Shown here: positions 9,183 to 19,337 of the stretch, piece by piece | Numbering within the stretch: the stretch's first letter is position 1 | Layout: each line of letters starts with the position of its first letter | NCBI RefSeq assembly: GCF_000317085.1 | Contig: NC_019702.1 | Coordinates: forward strand, 1,270,394-1,334,393 | Source of the DNA: Synechococcus sp. PCC 7502 | Lineage (GTDB): Bacteria > Cyanobacteriota > Cyanobacteriia > Pseudanabaenales > Pseudanabaenaceae | DNA length: 64,000 bases | Reading direction: 5' to 3' | Notes under the pieces: model-generated | Database searches by the model: none | Told to the model about the DNA's origin: nothing | What the model saw: only the letters and a program-made list of their open reading frames with translations | Position numbers and translations under genes: made by a program

Positions 9183-9417
9183 GCACCCCTCTGTCAATAT
9201 TTTGTAAATTTGAGGGCAGAATTTCTAACTTTGATGAAAACTAAATTTTACTAAACCTTAAAGGCACCTTAATTTATGGGCAAGATTGTTCATTTACAAT
9301 TCTTTTTGTCATTCAATATAAAGCTCTTAATAATTACGTCAATTTTAAGCAGATTTTATAGTACTTGCGTTCTGCTCTTGACAGAAAACCTACCAACGGA
9401 CACTTACAAATCTACCC

Positions 9418-12400
9418 ATGGCAACTACTCTCTCTTCTGGCGATATTGCGTTTCTCAGTCTCATTGCAGATAACCCCGACACCTTCTCCTTCGTTCTCCT
9501 TAAAGATATTGACGCTGGAACTATTATTAATGTCACAGACAATGGCTTTCTGTCTTCTGGCTCTTTGCGGACAGGCGAAGGGGTTTTGCAATATGTAGCA
9601 GCTTCAGCCTTAACTGTTGGAACGGTTATTACATATATTGACGGAACCTCAAACACTAACTGGACGAATGTTAGTGGTGGTACAAGCTTTGCATTATCAA
9701 CATCTGGGGACTCGCTGATTGCATTTCAGGGTACCTTAACTGGTTCGGGCAGTTCAACAACCAGTACTAACCCCACTTTTTTAGCTGCTGTTACTATCAA
9801 TCGTTCAACCTTTGATGCCAACGCAGCAGATTCTAATACCACTGCTTTACCAACGGGTTTGACAGATGGAGTTAATGCAGTAGCAGTAGGTAATACGTCG
9901 GCTGAGTTTGACAATGCCCGTTACACGGGACCAACATCCTTTGCATCAGTGGCAGAAGCTAGAACTGCAATTAATACCACAAGTAACTGGACTAAGAGCA
10001 ATTCTGACACCACCAATTTCAGTGGTACTTTCACTATTGGGGCAGTAACTCCCACTGTTAACCTATCGGTAAGTTCTAACGCTGGTACTGAAGCAGGTAC
10101 AACTCAAATCACGGTCACCGCCACTGCCTCTGGTGCAGTTACAGGCGCTCAAACTGTTAACTTAGGTGTTACTGGAACTGGGATCAGTACGGGCGATTAC
10201 AACCTCAGCAATACCACAATTACCATTCCCGATGGTCAAACCCAAGGCTCTGTAACCTTTACCATTGTTGATGACGCAGCGATCGAAGGCACGGAAACTG
10301 CCATATTAACGATCAGCAATCCTTCTGGTGGCATCACTTTAGGCAATACAACTACTCAGAATATTGCGATCGCCGATAACGAGTCTGCCATTCAAATCAC
10401 TGAGTATATGTACAACCCATCCAGTACTGGCGGGGAATTTGTCGAATTTACGAACCTTGGCACTAGCACCGTAGACTTTGCAGGTTGGAGCTTTGATGAT
10501 AACTCACGCACAGCTGGTTCCTTTTCGCTGAGCGCTTTTGGGATTGTGCAAGCTGGAGAGTCTGTAATCCTGACTGAGAGCGATGCCGCCGCTTTTCGTA
10601 CCGCTTGGAATTTACCCAATACCGTGAAGGTGATTGGCGGACTTAACCAAAACTTAGGGCGTGCAGACGAGATCAACGTTTACGATGCTAGCAACAACCT
10701 TGTTGATCGCCTCACCTACGGCGATCAGACCTATGCAGGTACGATCCGCACCCAAGGTTTCAGTGGTTGGACACCCATCACAAATCTTGAACCCACAACC
10801 ATTAATACCAGTTGGCAACTTTCGGCTGTCAATGATGCTCAAAATTCTCAAACCTCAGCCAATGGGGATGTTGGCAACCCCGGTGTTTATAACCTGAGTG
10901 CTGGTGTCAATATCTTCCAATCTGGCGGAATCACGAACATTACTGAGGGCGGGGCTACAGATACTTACAATGTCGTTTTAAGAACCCAGCCTGCCAGTAA
11001 TGTCACCATCGCTATTAATGGTGGGACGCAAACAACTAACAATCCAAGTACTCTGACATTTACTTCTGCCAATTGGTTTACACCCCAAACCGTCACCGTA
11101 TCTGCTGTGGATGACAGCGTATTTGAAGGAAACCACACTGGCACAATTACTTTCAGTACTACCAGTAGCGATGCTAATTACAACAACATCACCATCAACT
11201 CGGTTACGGCGAATATTACGGATAACGATCAACCTGGTGCCGCCCCAACCATTCAGGTAAACACGACAACAACGACTAACTTCCTTGATGGTGGTAGTTT
11301 GAACTCATTACCAGTTTCTGGCTCAGGGTTAGTTAGCGGTGTCATTAACGATCCCACTGATCCAGCTAAAAACTTCGGCATTGATTTTGCGATCGCCGAT
11401 ACCGATACTCCCGTTGGCAACCTCACCGTTACTGTAACTAGCAATAATCAAAGTGTTGTCACCGATGCAAGCTTGACTTCAAACTTGACTGGCACTGGCG
11501 CAACTCGCAACCTTAAAATTAATCCCGTTGGTGTAGGACTTGCTAATATTACTGTCACCGTAAGCGATGGAGCCCAAACCAGCACCTACATTATTAACTA
11601 CGCTGCATCGGCTGCCTCTGTTAATCCATCCACAACCCGCTTTTTAACTGGTGCTGCAAATGCTTCGACGGCGATCGCCATTGATGCTAACTATATGTTG
11701 GTTGCAGACGATGAAAATCAAGGACTACGCCTCTACGATCGCCAGAATTCTGGATTGCCCCTCAATAGTTTTGACTTTACTTCTTCCTTGGGCTTAACTG
11801 ACCTTTCTGGTGGAATTCCCCGTGAAGTAGATATTGAAGCATCGGCTAAATTAGGTAATCGCATTTTCTGGCTCGGTTCTGAAAGTAATAGTGACTCTGG
11901 CAACTCCCGCCCCAATCGCGATCGCATTTTTGGCACGGATATATCAGGTTCAGGAGCGAACACGACCCTTAGCTTTGCTGGTAGGTACGACTATCTCCGC
12001 GAAGACATCATCAATTGGGATAAAAACAACGTTCATGGTTTAGGGGCAAACTTCTTCGGTCTTGATGCAAGTGCCGCCTCTGGCGTAGGTTCTAAGCAGT
12101 CTGATGGTTACAATATCGAAGGATTGGTCTTTGCTCCAGACAATATCACAGCCTACGTTTCCTTCCGCGCTCCGCAAGAACCAACCTCTGGACGCACCAA
12201 AGCCTTAATTGTTCCTGTAACCAACTTTACCTCTCTTTTAAGTTCTAATAATGGCGGTACCCTAGGTTCTGCCACCTTTGGCGCACCCATCCAACTGGAT
12301 TTAGGCGGACGGGGTATTCGCGAAATTGCTAAAAATGCTAACAACCAATATGTAATCATTGCTGGACCAGCAGGTGATGCTACGGGAGTCCCACCCTTCG

Positions 12401-14781
12401 ACTTCCGCCTCTATACTTGGACAGGTAATGCTGCCGATACTCCTGTTTTGAGAAGTGCAAACCTAACTGCCCTTAATTCTGGTGGAAGCTTTGAATCCAT
12501 TGTTTCCGTTCCAGATAACCTAGACAGTAATTCTCAAATTCAACTGTTGGTTGATAACGGTACTACTGATTTTTACAATACTGGATTAGCTGGCAGCGAT
12601 ATACCCGATAAGCCTAACTTCCAAAAGTCTCGCAGCGAAATCGTTACTATCGGGGCTCCTCAGGTTGCCATTCACGATATCCAAGGTGCTGCTCACATCT
12701 CTCCCCTGGTCGGTCAAAACGTTACAGGCGTGGCGGGAATTGTTACGGCACTTAGAAGTAATGGCTTCTACTTCCAAGACCCCAACCCTGACAATAACGA
12801 TGCTACCTCTGAAGCTATTTTTGTCTTCACTTCCTCTGCTCCTACAGTAGCAATAGGTGACTCTATATTAGTAAACGGTAAAGTATCCGAGTTTCGTCCC
12901 GGTAACAATGCCAATAACCTCACAACCACAGAAATTACTAGCCCATCCATAACCAAACTCTCTAGCGGCAATGCCTTACCCACGGCAACAATTTTAGGCA
13001 ATGGCGGTCGCACAATTCCCACATCGGTAATTGAAAACGATGCCACCAATGTCGAAACCTCTGGCATATTCGATCCCGCCCAAGACGGTATCGACTTCTA
13101 TGAGAGTCTTGAAGGTATGCGGGTACAGATCAATAATGCCGTATCCGTTAGCCCAACTAATAATTTTGGGGAAATCTGGGTATTGTCTGACAATGGAGCA
13201 AATGCGACAGGAAAAACCGCTCGAGGAGGTATAGGTTTAAGTGCCAATGACTTTAATCCCGAGCGCATTCAAATTGATCCTGCTCTTTTAACCTCTGGTA
13301 GCACGGCAAATCTTAACCTAGGAACCACCTTCAATACGATTACGGGAGTAGTTGACTATAGCTTTAGTAACTTTGAGGTATTGCCAACATCCCTATCTGT
13401 GGCTACCCCCAGCACATTACAAAAGGAAGTAACCAACCTCGCTCCCACTGCCAATCAACTGACAGTAGCTACATTCAACGTCGAGAATCTCGACATAGGC
13501 GACGGTGCAGCTAAATTCAATGCTTTGGCATCTCAGATTGTTAACAATCTCAAATCCCCTGACATTATTAATTTGCAGGAGATTCAAGATAATAATGGGG
13601 CTACCAACAACGGCGTTGTCGATGCGAGTACAACTCTACAAACTCTAATCAATGCGATCGCTGCTGCTGGCGGACCTACTTACCAATTCAGACAAGTCAA
13701 TCCAGTTGATGGTACCAATGGCGGCGAACCAGGTGGAAATATTCGCCCAGCTTTCCTGTTTAATCCCAATCGAGTCTCTTTCGTGGATATTGCTGGCGGT
13801 ACATCAACCTCTAACACCACTGTAACCAACGTATCTGGAGTTCCCACCCTCTCTGCATCCTCTGGATTGATCGATCCTACCAACTCTGCTTTTGATTCCA
13901 GTCGCAAACCTCTAGTCGGTCAATTCACCTTTAATGGTCAAAGTGTTTATGTCATTGACAACCACTTTAATTCCAAAGGTGGTGACCAACCTTTATACGG
14001 ACCCAATCAGCCGCCAGTACTAAGCAGCGAAGTCCAGCGCAATCAACAGGCAACTATCGTCAAAAACTTTGTCAGAGATATTTTGAATGTCAATCCCAAT
14101 GCCAATGTCATAGTTGCAGGAGACTTGAATGATTTCAGTTTCTCCAACCCCTTAAACATACTTAAGAGTGCTGGACTGACCGATCTAGTTTCAACTCTAC
14201 CCGCTAACGAACAGTACGATTACGTTTTTGAAGGTAATTCTCAAGATTTGGATCACATTCTTGCAAGCGGCAATCTTGTCAATAACTTAGATGGAGTTGA
14301 TGTGGTTCACGTCAATTCTGAATTTGCCAGTCAGACTAGCGACCACGACCCCATCTTGGCTCGGTTTAACATAGCCTCAAACCTAATTAACGGAACGCCA
14401 GGACGTGACACCCTTATCGGTACTTCTGGCAACGATATTATTACGGGCTATCAAGGGGCAGATACGCTTACGGGTGGTCTTGGCAGCGATAAGTTTGTGT
14501 TTACAAGTACTAAAGATGGTAAAGATACGATTACCGACTTTACTTCTGGAGCCGATCAGATTGTTCTCACTTCACTATTCCAAAGTGCAGGATTAAGCGG
14601 ATTGAACTATACAAATGCTATAAGCCAAGGCTATTTAAGCTTTGGAACTTCAGGTAATGATACTAATGTATTGATTGACCTAGATGGTTTTGCAGGTTCA
14701 GCGTTCCGCTCTGCCCCACTGGTTACCGTTCAAAAAGTTAACTCGACTACATTAGCCAGTTCCAGCAATTTTGTATTCTAG
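9418..14781 (+). CDS. Giant RTX-type extracellular nuclease (ExeM/NucH-like endonuclease/exonuclease/phosphatase fold)
   Basis: A 1787-residue modular exoprotein. Order: an N-terminal domain (SSGDIAFLSLIADNPDTFSF) common at the start of cyanobacterial exoproteins; a Calx-beta domain (~218-325); a lamin-tail-like domain (~325-450, ITEYMYNP, EFVEFTNLG); a second Calx-beta-like domain (~497-605); a beta-rich, propeller-like region (~740-1080); an OB-like region; then an endonuclease/exonuclease/phosphatase catalytic domain from ~1347 (ATFNVENLD, IINLQEIQD, DNHFNSKG, VAGDLNDF, and SDHDP at ~1640). The tail has a few hemolysin-type glycine/aspartate repeats (NGTPGRDTLIGTSGNDII, GGLGSDKFVF), the signal for type I secretion; accordingly no Sec signal peptide is seen. 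It probably degrades extracellular DNA or hydrolyses phosphoesters for phosphate gain. No type I exporter gene is beside it. Codon use is slightly richer in GC than the surrounding genes. Confidence 0.85.
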   Translation: MATTLSSGDIAFLSLIADNPDTFSFVLLKDIDAGTIINVTDNGFLSSGSLRTGEGVLQYVAASALTVGTVITYIDGTSNTNWTNVSGGTSFALSTSGDSLIAFQGTLTGSGSSTTSTNPTFLAAVTINRSTFDANAADSNTTALPTGLTDGVNAVAVGNTSAEFDNARYTGPTSFASVAEARTAINTTSNWTKSNSDTTNFSGTFTIGAVTPTVNLSVSSNAGTEAGTTQITVTATASGAVTGAQTVNLGVTGTGISTGDYNLSNTTITIPDGQTQGSVTFTIVDDAAIEGTETAILTISNPSGGITLGNTTTQNIAIADNESAIQITEYMYNPSSTGGEFVEFTNLGTSTVDFAGWSFDDNSRTAGSFSLSAFGIVQAGESVILTESDAAAFRTAWNLPNTVKVIGGLNQNLGRADEINVYDASNNLVDRLTYGDQTYAGTIRTQGFSGWTPITNLEPTTINTSWQLSAVNDAQNSQTSANGDVGNPGVYNLSAGVNIFQSGGITNITEGGATDTYNVVLRTQPASNVTIAINGGTQTTNNPSTLTFTSANWFTPQTVTVSAVDDSVFEGNHTGTITFSTTSSDANYNNITINSVTANITDNDQPGAAPTIQVNTTTTTNFLDGGSLNSLPVSGSGLVSGVINDPTDPAKNFGIDFAIADTDTPVGNLTVTVTSNNQSVVTDASLTSNLTGTGATRNLKINPVGVGLANITVTVSDGAQTSTYIINYAASAASVNPSTTRFLTGAANASTAIAIDANYMLVADDENQGLRLYDRQNSGLPLNSFDFTSSLGLTDLSGGIPREVDIEASAKLGNRIFWLGSESNSDSGNSRPNRDRIFGTDISGSGANTTLSFAGRYDYLREDIINWDKNNVHGLGANFFGLDASAASGVGSKQSDGYNIEGLVFAPDNITAYVSFRAPQEPTSGRTKALIVPVTNFTSLLSSNNGGTLGSATFGAPIQLDLGGRGIREIAKNANNQYVIIAGPAGDATGVPPFDFRLYTWTGNAADTPVLRSANLTALNSGGSFESIVSVPDNLDSNSQIQLLVDNGTTDFYNTGLAGSDIPDKPNFQKSRSEIVTIGAPQVAIHDIQGAAHISPLVGQNVTGVAGIVTALRSNGFYFQDPNPDNNDATSEAIFVFTSSAPTVAIGDSILVNGKVSEFRPGNNANNLTTTEITSPSITKLSSGNALPTATILGNGGRTIPTSVIENDATNVETSGIFDPAQDGIDFYESLEGMRVQINNAVSVSPTNNFGEIWVLSDNGANATGKTARGGIGLSANDFNPERIQIDPALLTSGSTANLNLGTTFNTITGVVDYSFSNFEVLPTSLSVATPSTLQKEVTNLAPTANQLTVATFNVENLDIGDGAAKFNALASQIVNNLKSPDIINLQEIQDNNGATNNGVVDASTTLQTLINAIAAAGGPTYQFRQVNPVDGTNGGEPGGNIRPAFLFNPNRVSFVDIAGGTSTSNTTVTNVSGVPTLSASSGLIDPTNSAFDSSRKPLVGQFTFNGQSVYVIDNHFNSKGGDQPLYGPNQPPVLSSEVQRNQQATIVKNFVRDILNVNPNANVIVAGDLNDFSFSNPLNILKSAGLTDLVSTLPANEQYDYVFEGNSQDLDHILASGNLVNNLDGVDVVHVNSEFASQTSDHDPILARFNIASNLINGTPGRDTLIGTSGNDIITGYQGADTLTGGLGSDKFVFTSTKDGKDTITDFTSGADQIVLTSLFQSAGLSGLNYTNAISQGYLSFGTSGNDTNVLIDLDGFAGSAFRSAPLVTVQKVNSTTLASSSNFVF

Positions 14782-14818
14782 TTCGCCACCAGTAATTTAA
14801 CTTTATTTTTAACTATCC

Positions 14819-15553
14819 ATGAAAACTTCAACAATGCCGAAAACCTCAGTCTTGATGTCTGCTGCCCTGGGTTTTATAAACTTAGCGATCGCTGCTAATC
14901 CTTCCTATGCTGTGGGAATTAACTTTTCAACTTGGTCGTCATCTGGCGATGTAACTACGCCAAGCGTAGGAAGTGCTAACCTATCCACGGATGGTTTAAA
15001 TTCTGACGACTTTCCCGCTAATAATGGCACATTTAGCTTTACTGGAACCGTCCCAGCCACCGATGCCTTTTTTAGCACAACTTTGCAAGATTTTTTAGGT
15101 CTTAGTGCTACATCCCTAGATACATCTGATTTTGCCTATGAAGGTTCGGCACTAAAATTCACCTTTAATGCCAATGGTGGGGATAAATTAACCTTTGACT
15201 ATAACTTCCTCACCAATGATTTATTGAACATCGACTATTCTTTCTTACTTGTCAATGGCTCGGTAATCACATTGGCTGATGTGTCTAATGCGCTTAATTC
15301 CTCTAGTTTCTTTGCCAATGAAACGGGGACTACCCCCTTCAGCTATACCTTTACTAAATCTGGTACCTATACCGTGGGACTAGGAGTAGTCGATATTGGT
15401 GATAATAACGTTACTTCTGCACTTAAGATCAGCAACGCCGAATTGGTAACTACAACGGCTGTCCCTTTTGAGTTTGATCCTGCTTTAGGTTTAGGTGCTA
15501 TGGGAGCAGTTTGGGCATTTAAGCAAGCTAAGAAAAAAATGGCAAAAAGATAG
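14819..15553 (+). CDS. Exported surface protein with PFE/PEP-CTERM-like sorting tail
   Basis: A 244-residue exported protein with no recognised catalytic domain. It has a signal peptide (positively charged start, hydrophobic core, cleavage probably after PSYA near residue 30), a beta-rich, Asn/Ser/Thr/Asp-rich body of ~180 residues, and a short C-terminal tail: the Pro-Phe-Glu motif (VPFEFDPALGLG), a hydrophobic segment and a basic end (KQAKKKMAKR). Such tripartite tails are processed by cyanobacterial exosortase-type systems. It starts 37 nt after the nuclease gene, so the two may be cotranscribed and both act outside the cell. A terminator follows. The exosortase is not in this window. Confidence 0.75.
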   Translation: MKTSTMPKTSVLMSAALGFINLAIAANPSYAVGINFSTWSSSGDVTTPSVGSANLSTDGLNSDDFPANNGTFSFTGTVPATDAFFSTTLQDFLGLSATSLDTSDFAYEGSALKFTFNANGGDKLTFDYNFLTNDLLNIDYSFLLVNGSVITLADVSNALNSSSFFANETGTTPFSYTFTKSGTYTVGLGVVDIGDNNVTSALKISNAELVTTTAVPFEFDPALGLGAMGAVWAFKQAKKKMAKR

Positions 15554-15577
15554 TTCTTATTAAAGAAAGAAAATTTG

Positions 15578-15607
15578 GGAGGTAGGTTTCAACTTACCTC
15601 CGTTTTA
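15578..15607 (+). terminator. Rho-independent terminator after the CTERM protein
   Basis: An 11-bp imperfect stem (GGAGGTA-G-GTT paired with AAC-T-TACCTCC) with a tiny loop, followed by GTTTTA. It starts 25 nt after the stop codon and closes the nuclease/surface-protein unit. Confidence 0.75.
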
Positions 15608-15689
15608 TGGCAGTTGATATAATACATCTGGCTATACGCCCAGCGAACTGGCTAAATTTAGGTTTCACCACTCAAACCAAGTTTTTACT

Positions 15690-16424
15690 TTAGATTCCCG
15701 CCCCATCTAGAAAACTTTGAATCTGGGTATTAGAGATGGCTCTTTCCTTCTGATCTTCTGCTATTCTGCCATCACCATGAATATCATTAAGAACTAGGGT
15801 CACAGGAACTCTAGCAGCCTCTCCTTCTAAAACTTTGATCCGCTCGAAGAGAATTTTAATAATTTCCGCTTCAGGATCAGGCATCTTATTAATATTCACA
15901 TCATCCAACTTGCGATCGCGCACAATCCTCCCTGGTACCCCCACCACCGTGCAGTCGGGAGGAATGCTTTGCAACACCACAGAACCTGCCCCAATACAAG
16001 AGCGATCGCCAATTTCAATATTTCCTAATATCTTTGCCCCTGCTCCTAATATGACATTTTCGCCAATACTAGGATGCCGCTTACCCACCTCTTTACCTGT
16101 GCCACCCAAGGTTACACCCTGATAAATTAAGGCATAGCCGCCAATTATGGCAGTTTCACCAATTACCACCCCAACCCCATGATCGATAAATACACCCTTG
16201 CCAATTTTTGCCCCCGGATGAATTTCTACTCCCGTGAAAAAACGCACAATGTAGGCGATAAATCTTGGTAGTACAGGAATATTAATCAGGTAAAGCCAAT
16301 GACAAAGACGATGAACCGCAAGGACATGAAAGCCGGGGTAACATAGCAATACTTCTAAGCTAGATCGAGCCGCAGGATCACGCTCAAATATCACCCGAAA
16401 ATCCGCAATAAGGTTATCTAGCAT
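15690..16424 (-). CDS. cysE: Serine O-acetyltransferase (CysE)
   Basis: CysE acetylates L-serine with acetyl-CoA to O-acetylserine, the acceptor for sulfide in cysteine synthesis. The 244-residue sequence has the N-terminal helical domain ([13 protein letters not shown]), the linker HRLCHWLY, and a left-handed beta-helix of hexapeptide repeats from ~65 to 165 including the catalytic region [14 protein letters not shown] (80-93) and the GGTGK loop (108-111). The last ~70 residues are longer than in short bacterial CysE. It follows the cysteine synthase gene by 16 nt in the same direction, so substrate producer and user are cotranscribed; in other bacteria the two enzymes form the cysteine synthase complex through the CysE C-terminal tail, which here ends in GAGI, a typical Ile terminus for docking. 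Confidence 0.95.
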   Translation of the reverse strand: MLDNLIADFRVIFERDPAARSSLEVLLCYPGFHVLAVHRLCHWLYLINIPVLPRFIAYIVRFFTGVEIHPGAKIGKGVFIDHGVGVVIGETAIIGGYALIYQGVTLGGTGKEVGKRHPSIGENVILGAGAKILGNIEIGDRSCIGAGSVVLQSIPPDCTVVGVPGRIVRDRKLDDVNINKMPDPEAEIIKILFERIKVLEGEAARVPVTLVLNDIHGDGRIAEDQKERAISNTQIQSFLDGAGI

Positions 16425-16440
16425 GGGTTATTGGGATGAA

Positions 16441-17404
16441 TTAAGAGTGAGTGGAAACGGCAATATATCTGGGGTCTTCAAATAAGGCAGTACTTAAATA
16501 TCTTTCGCCAAAGCTAGGTTGCACTACAACTATTAACTTGCCAGCATTTTGTGGACGTTTCCCTACTTTAATTGCTGCTGCTAACGCTGCCCCCGAAGAA
16601 ATCCCTGACAGTAAACCTTCCTCACTTACCAATCTGCGTCCATAGACGATCGCCTCATCATCGGAAATCGCAATAACCTCATCAATTAAATTCTGCTGCA
16701 ATACTTCAGGCACAAATCCCGCCCCGATGCCTTGAATCTTATGACTACCGGGATTACCACCTACTAAGACTTGACTATTGACTGGTTCCACAGCGATCGC
16801 TTGAAAACTCGGCTTAAGGGGTTTGATACCCTGTGCTACTCCAGTAATTGTGCCACCAGTACCAACTCCAGCAATTAAAATGTCAACATTACCATCTGTC
16901 ATCATCCCAGATTTCGACCGCCGTAGTCAGACGATGAATTTCAGGATTGGCAGGATTACGAAACTGTTGCAACATATAGGCATTGGGAAAGGTGCGGGCT
17001 ATTTCTTCAGCACGGGCGATCGCTCCTCTCATTCCTTCTATACCCGGAGTTAGTTCCAGCTTTGCCCCATAACCTCGTAACATTGCCCTCCGTTCAAGGC
17101 TCATAGTCTCAGGCATAGTCAATATTAGTTCATAACCCTTAGCGGCGGCTGCCATAGCTAAAGCGATTCCCGTATTACCTGAGGTGGGTTCAACTAAAGT
17201 TGTTCTTGTGGGGATAATTAAGCCCTTTTCTTCGGCGGCATTAATCATGGCTACACCAATCCGATCTTTCACAGAGGCAGAGGGATTCATACTTTCCAAC
17301 TTCAACACGATTTGGGCAACACATCCTTCCGATTGGGGTATGCGATTTAGCTGCACAAGGGGCGTATGTCCTACCAATTCGGTAATGTTGTGGGCTATGG
17401 GCAT
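16441..17404 (-). pseudogene. cysK: Cysteine synthase (CysK) split by a one-base frameshift
   Basis: CysK joins O-acetylserine and sulfide to cysteine with PLP. The first part (17404 down to 16889, 171 residues) has the PLP lysine K46 in SASVKDR, and the TSGNTG substrate loop; it ends abnormally in EIWDDDRW-stop. The second part (16905 down to 16441) continues the family exactly from [20 protein letters not shown], with the PLP-phosphate loop GTGGT and the C-terminal serine region ([14 protein letters not shown]). The two frames are offset by one nucleotide, and removing one G in the stretch GATGATGACAGATGG would give the normal EIWDDTDGNVD. So this is either a real +1 mutation or a sequencing error. 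All conserved residues outside the shift are intact, which favours a recent event or error. It lies directly upstream of cysE. Confidence 0.85.
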
Positions 17405-17628
17405 AGTTAAATTACGGGCTAAATATATAAATCATTATAGTACTTAAATAACTAGTGTTTATCGTAGTTTTATTTAAACTCTGGGACTGGAATTGTAATT
17501 TGAATTTCTGGCAATGGAGCAAGTTATACACTAGGGAGTTTTACAGAGTTATTGATACAGTAAACTGGACTTGACCAAAACCAAACTTCGTTCATACCAG
17601 ACTTGACAATTTTTATGCCACAAACAAT

Positions 17629-19320
17629 ATGCTAAAAACAAAACTAGGTGGACGGTATAGCATCATTAGCCGCCTTGGCTCAGGTGGATTTGGAGAAACA
17701 TATTTAGCAGAAGATTTACAGTTACCCGATCACCACTGCTGTGTGGTCAAGCATCTTAAACCTCAATCAACCGATCCTGAAATTTTAGACATAGCCCGTC
17801 GCCTATTTGACAGCGAGGCAAAGGTTCTTCATCGCCTAGGTAATAACGACCAAATTCCTCGCCTACTCGCCAATTTTGAAGAAGATCAACAGTTTTACTT
17901 AGTTCAAGAATTTATTGAAGGGCATGGACTGGATCAAGAGCTAGTTAATGGTAAGCCGTGGAGCCAAGCACAGGTGATTAATTTACTCCAAGATATATTG
18001 GGTATCCTTGAATTTGTGCATGAGCAAAAGGTAATTCACCGAGACCTCAAACCTGAGAACTTAATTCGGCGTAATCAAGATGGAAAAATTGTTTTAATTG
18101 ATTTTGGCGCAGTTAAGCAAATTTACACCCAAGTCATTACTAATTCTAAACGGGCTAAATCCACGATTACGATTGGGACATCTGGCTATATGCCCAGTGA
18201 GCAAGCTAATGGACACCCTCAGGTTAATAGCGATATTTATGCCGTTGGGGTAATTGCCATTCAAGCTCTGACTGGTTTAGACCCAGAGTTTATCCCAAAA
18301 AATCCCCAAACCCTAGAACTGGAGTGGTCTAACTTGGTGGAAATTTCCCCCGATTTAGCTAACATTTTAGATAAGATGGTGCGCTATGATTTTCGGCAAC
18401 GTTATCCCTCTGCTACAGCAGTATTAAAGGATTTAGAATCTGTAGCGATCGCTTCTCAAAACAATTCCAGTAACTATTCCGCCAACCATGAGAAAGCTTT
18501 AAGCAATCAATCCACAGCCATACTGTTAAATAATCAAAATCAAAACTTAACCACTGATATAGAAATATCTGCTTCAACTCAACCTACGCAACTAGAAATA
18601 TCTAACTCTTCACAGCCAACTATAGCTGAATCTAGTTCCACAACTGCGCTCACAGAAACATTGACAACCACAAAAGCCCAGACATTTATTAATCAAGTTA
18701 CTAATAGGAGATTAATTGGGGGAGCGATCACTATACTCGCAATAATTAGTGGGATTGCCGTGCATAAGTTATATCAGGTTAATGATAGTGTGTCGGCTCC
18801 CTCTCCATCTGGACTTTCTGAATATAAATCTGAGAATAAAGCTAAGGATCAACAGGCAGAGGCATTACTCCAACAGGTACAGGTTTTAGATCAAGTCCAA
18901 GCAAAAATTGCCAGTGGCGAAGACCCCAATGATATTGCCACCTTAGCCACCCAAATACCTGAAAGTAGCCCTCTGCGGAACAAAGTTAATACAGTATTGG
19001 TCAAGTATCAAAAGCAATGGGAGCAGGATAAACTAGCTTTTAATGAGGCAAACTCTGCTTACAAATCTAAAAACTGGAAAAATGCCCTCAATGCTTCTAA
19101 AAAAATTGCCACTCCCTATTGGCAAAGAAAAACTCAGTGGATCGCTGATAAAGCCAATACTGAAATTGCTTCTGCTACTGCACCAAAACCCATAGTGCCA
19201 CCAAAAGCGATTGTGGATAGTGAATATACTGCCCCACCCACCAATTCCTATACACCTGCTCCTCAGCCTGTTAGAGAGCCTACTCCCCCCTCTAAGTTTT
19301 CAATCCCTGAAGCTCAATAA
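17629..19320 (+). CDS. Membrane-anchored Ser/Thr protein kinase
   Basis: A Hanks-type kinase of 563 residues. The catalytic domain (1-275) has a Gly-rich loop GSGGFGETY (17-25), the ATP lysine K41, catalytic HRDLKPEN (137-144), DFG at 158-160 and the activation-segment/APE-like region GTSGYMPSEQ. After an Asn/Ser/Thr-rich linker there is one membrane segment (~362-382) and an extracytoplasmic part of ~180 residues that is helical and then Pro-rich (TAPPTNSYTPAPQP). The architecture suggests that an outside signal controls an intracellular kinase. The last ORF codons are 17 nt from the next gene, a TPR protein; cyanobacterial kinases often sit beside TPR partners. Substrates are unknown. Confidence 0.92.
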   Translation: MLKTKLGGRYSIISRLGSGGFGETYLAEDLQLPDHHCCVVKHLKPQSTDPEILDIARRLFDSEAKVLHRLGNNDQIPRLLANFEEDQQFYLVQEFIEGHGLDQELVNGKPWSQAQVINLLQDILGILEFVHEQKVIHRDLKPENLIRRNQDGKIVLIDFGAVKQIYTQVITNSKRAKSTITIGTSGYMPSEQANGHPQVNSDIYAVGVIAIQALTGLDPEFIPKNPQTLELEWSNLVEISPDLANILDKMVRYDFRQRYPSATAVLKDLESVAIASQNNSSNYSANHEKALSNQSTAILLNNQNQNLTTDIEISASTQPTQLEISNSSQPTIAESSSTTALTETLTTTKAQTFINQVTNRRLIGGAITILAIISGIAVHKLYQVNDSVSAPSPSGLSEYKSENKAKDQQAEALLQQVQVLDQVQAKIASGEDPNDIATLATQIPESSPLRNKVNTVLVKYQKQWEQDKLAFNEANSAYKSKNWKNALNASKKIATPYWQRKTQWIADKANTEIASATAPKPIVPPKAIVDSEYTAPPTNSYTPAPQPVREPTPPSKFSIPEAQ

Positions 19321-19337
19321 GTCAATTCAATAAATTA

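Noticed and set aside
9300-9417. Pho box and promoter upstream of the RTX nuclease (TTGACA at 9378, TATAGT near 9357)
   Set aside because: No proper -10 at the right spacing for TTGACA and no repeated Pho half-sites; not strong enough to call.
9390-14596. Many antisense and alternative-frame ORFs over the nuclease gene
   Set aside because: They arise from the biased Thr/Asn/Ser codons of the long gene and have no protein-like features.
17603-17632. TTGACA 17 nt before AATATG at the kinase start
   Set aside because: The would-be -10 overlaps the start codon, so it would give an unlikely transcript; left out.
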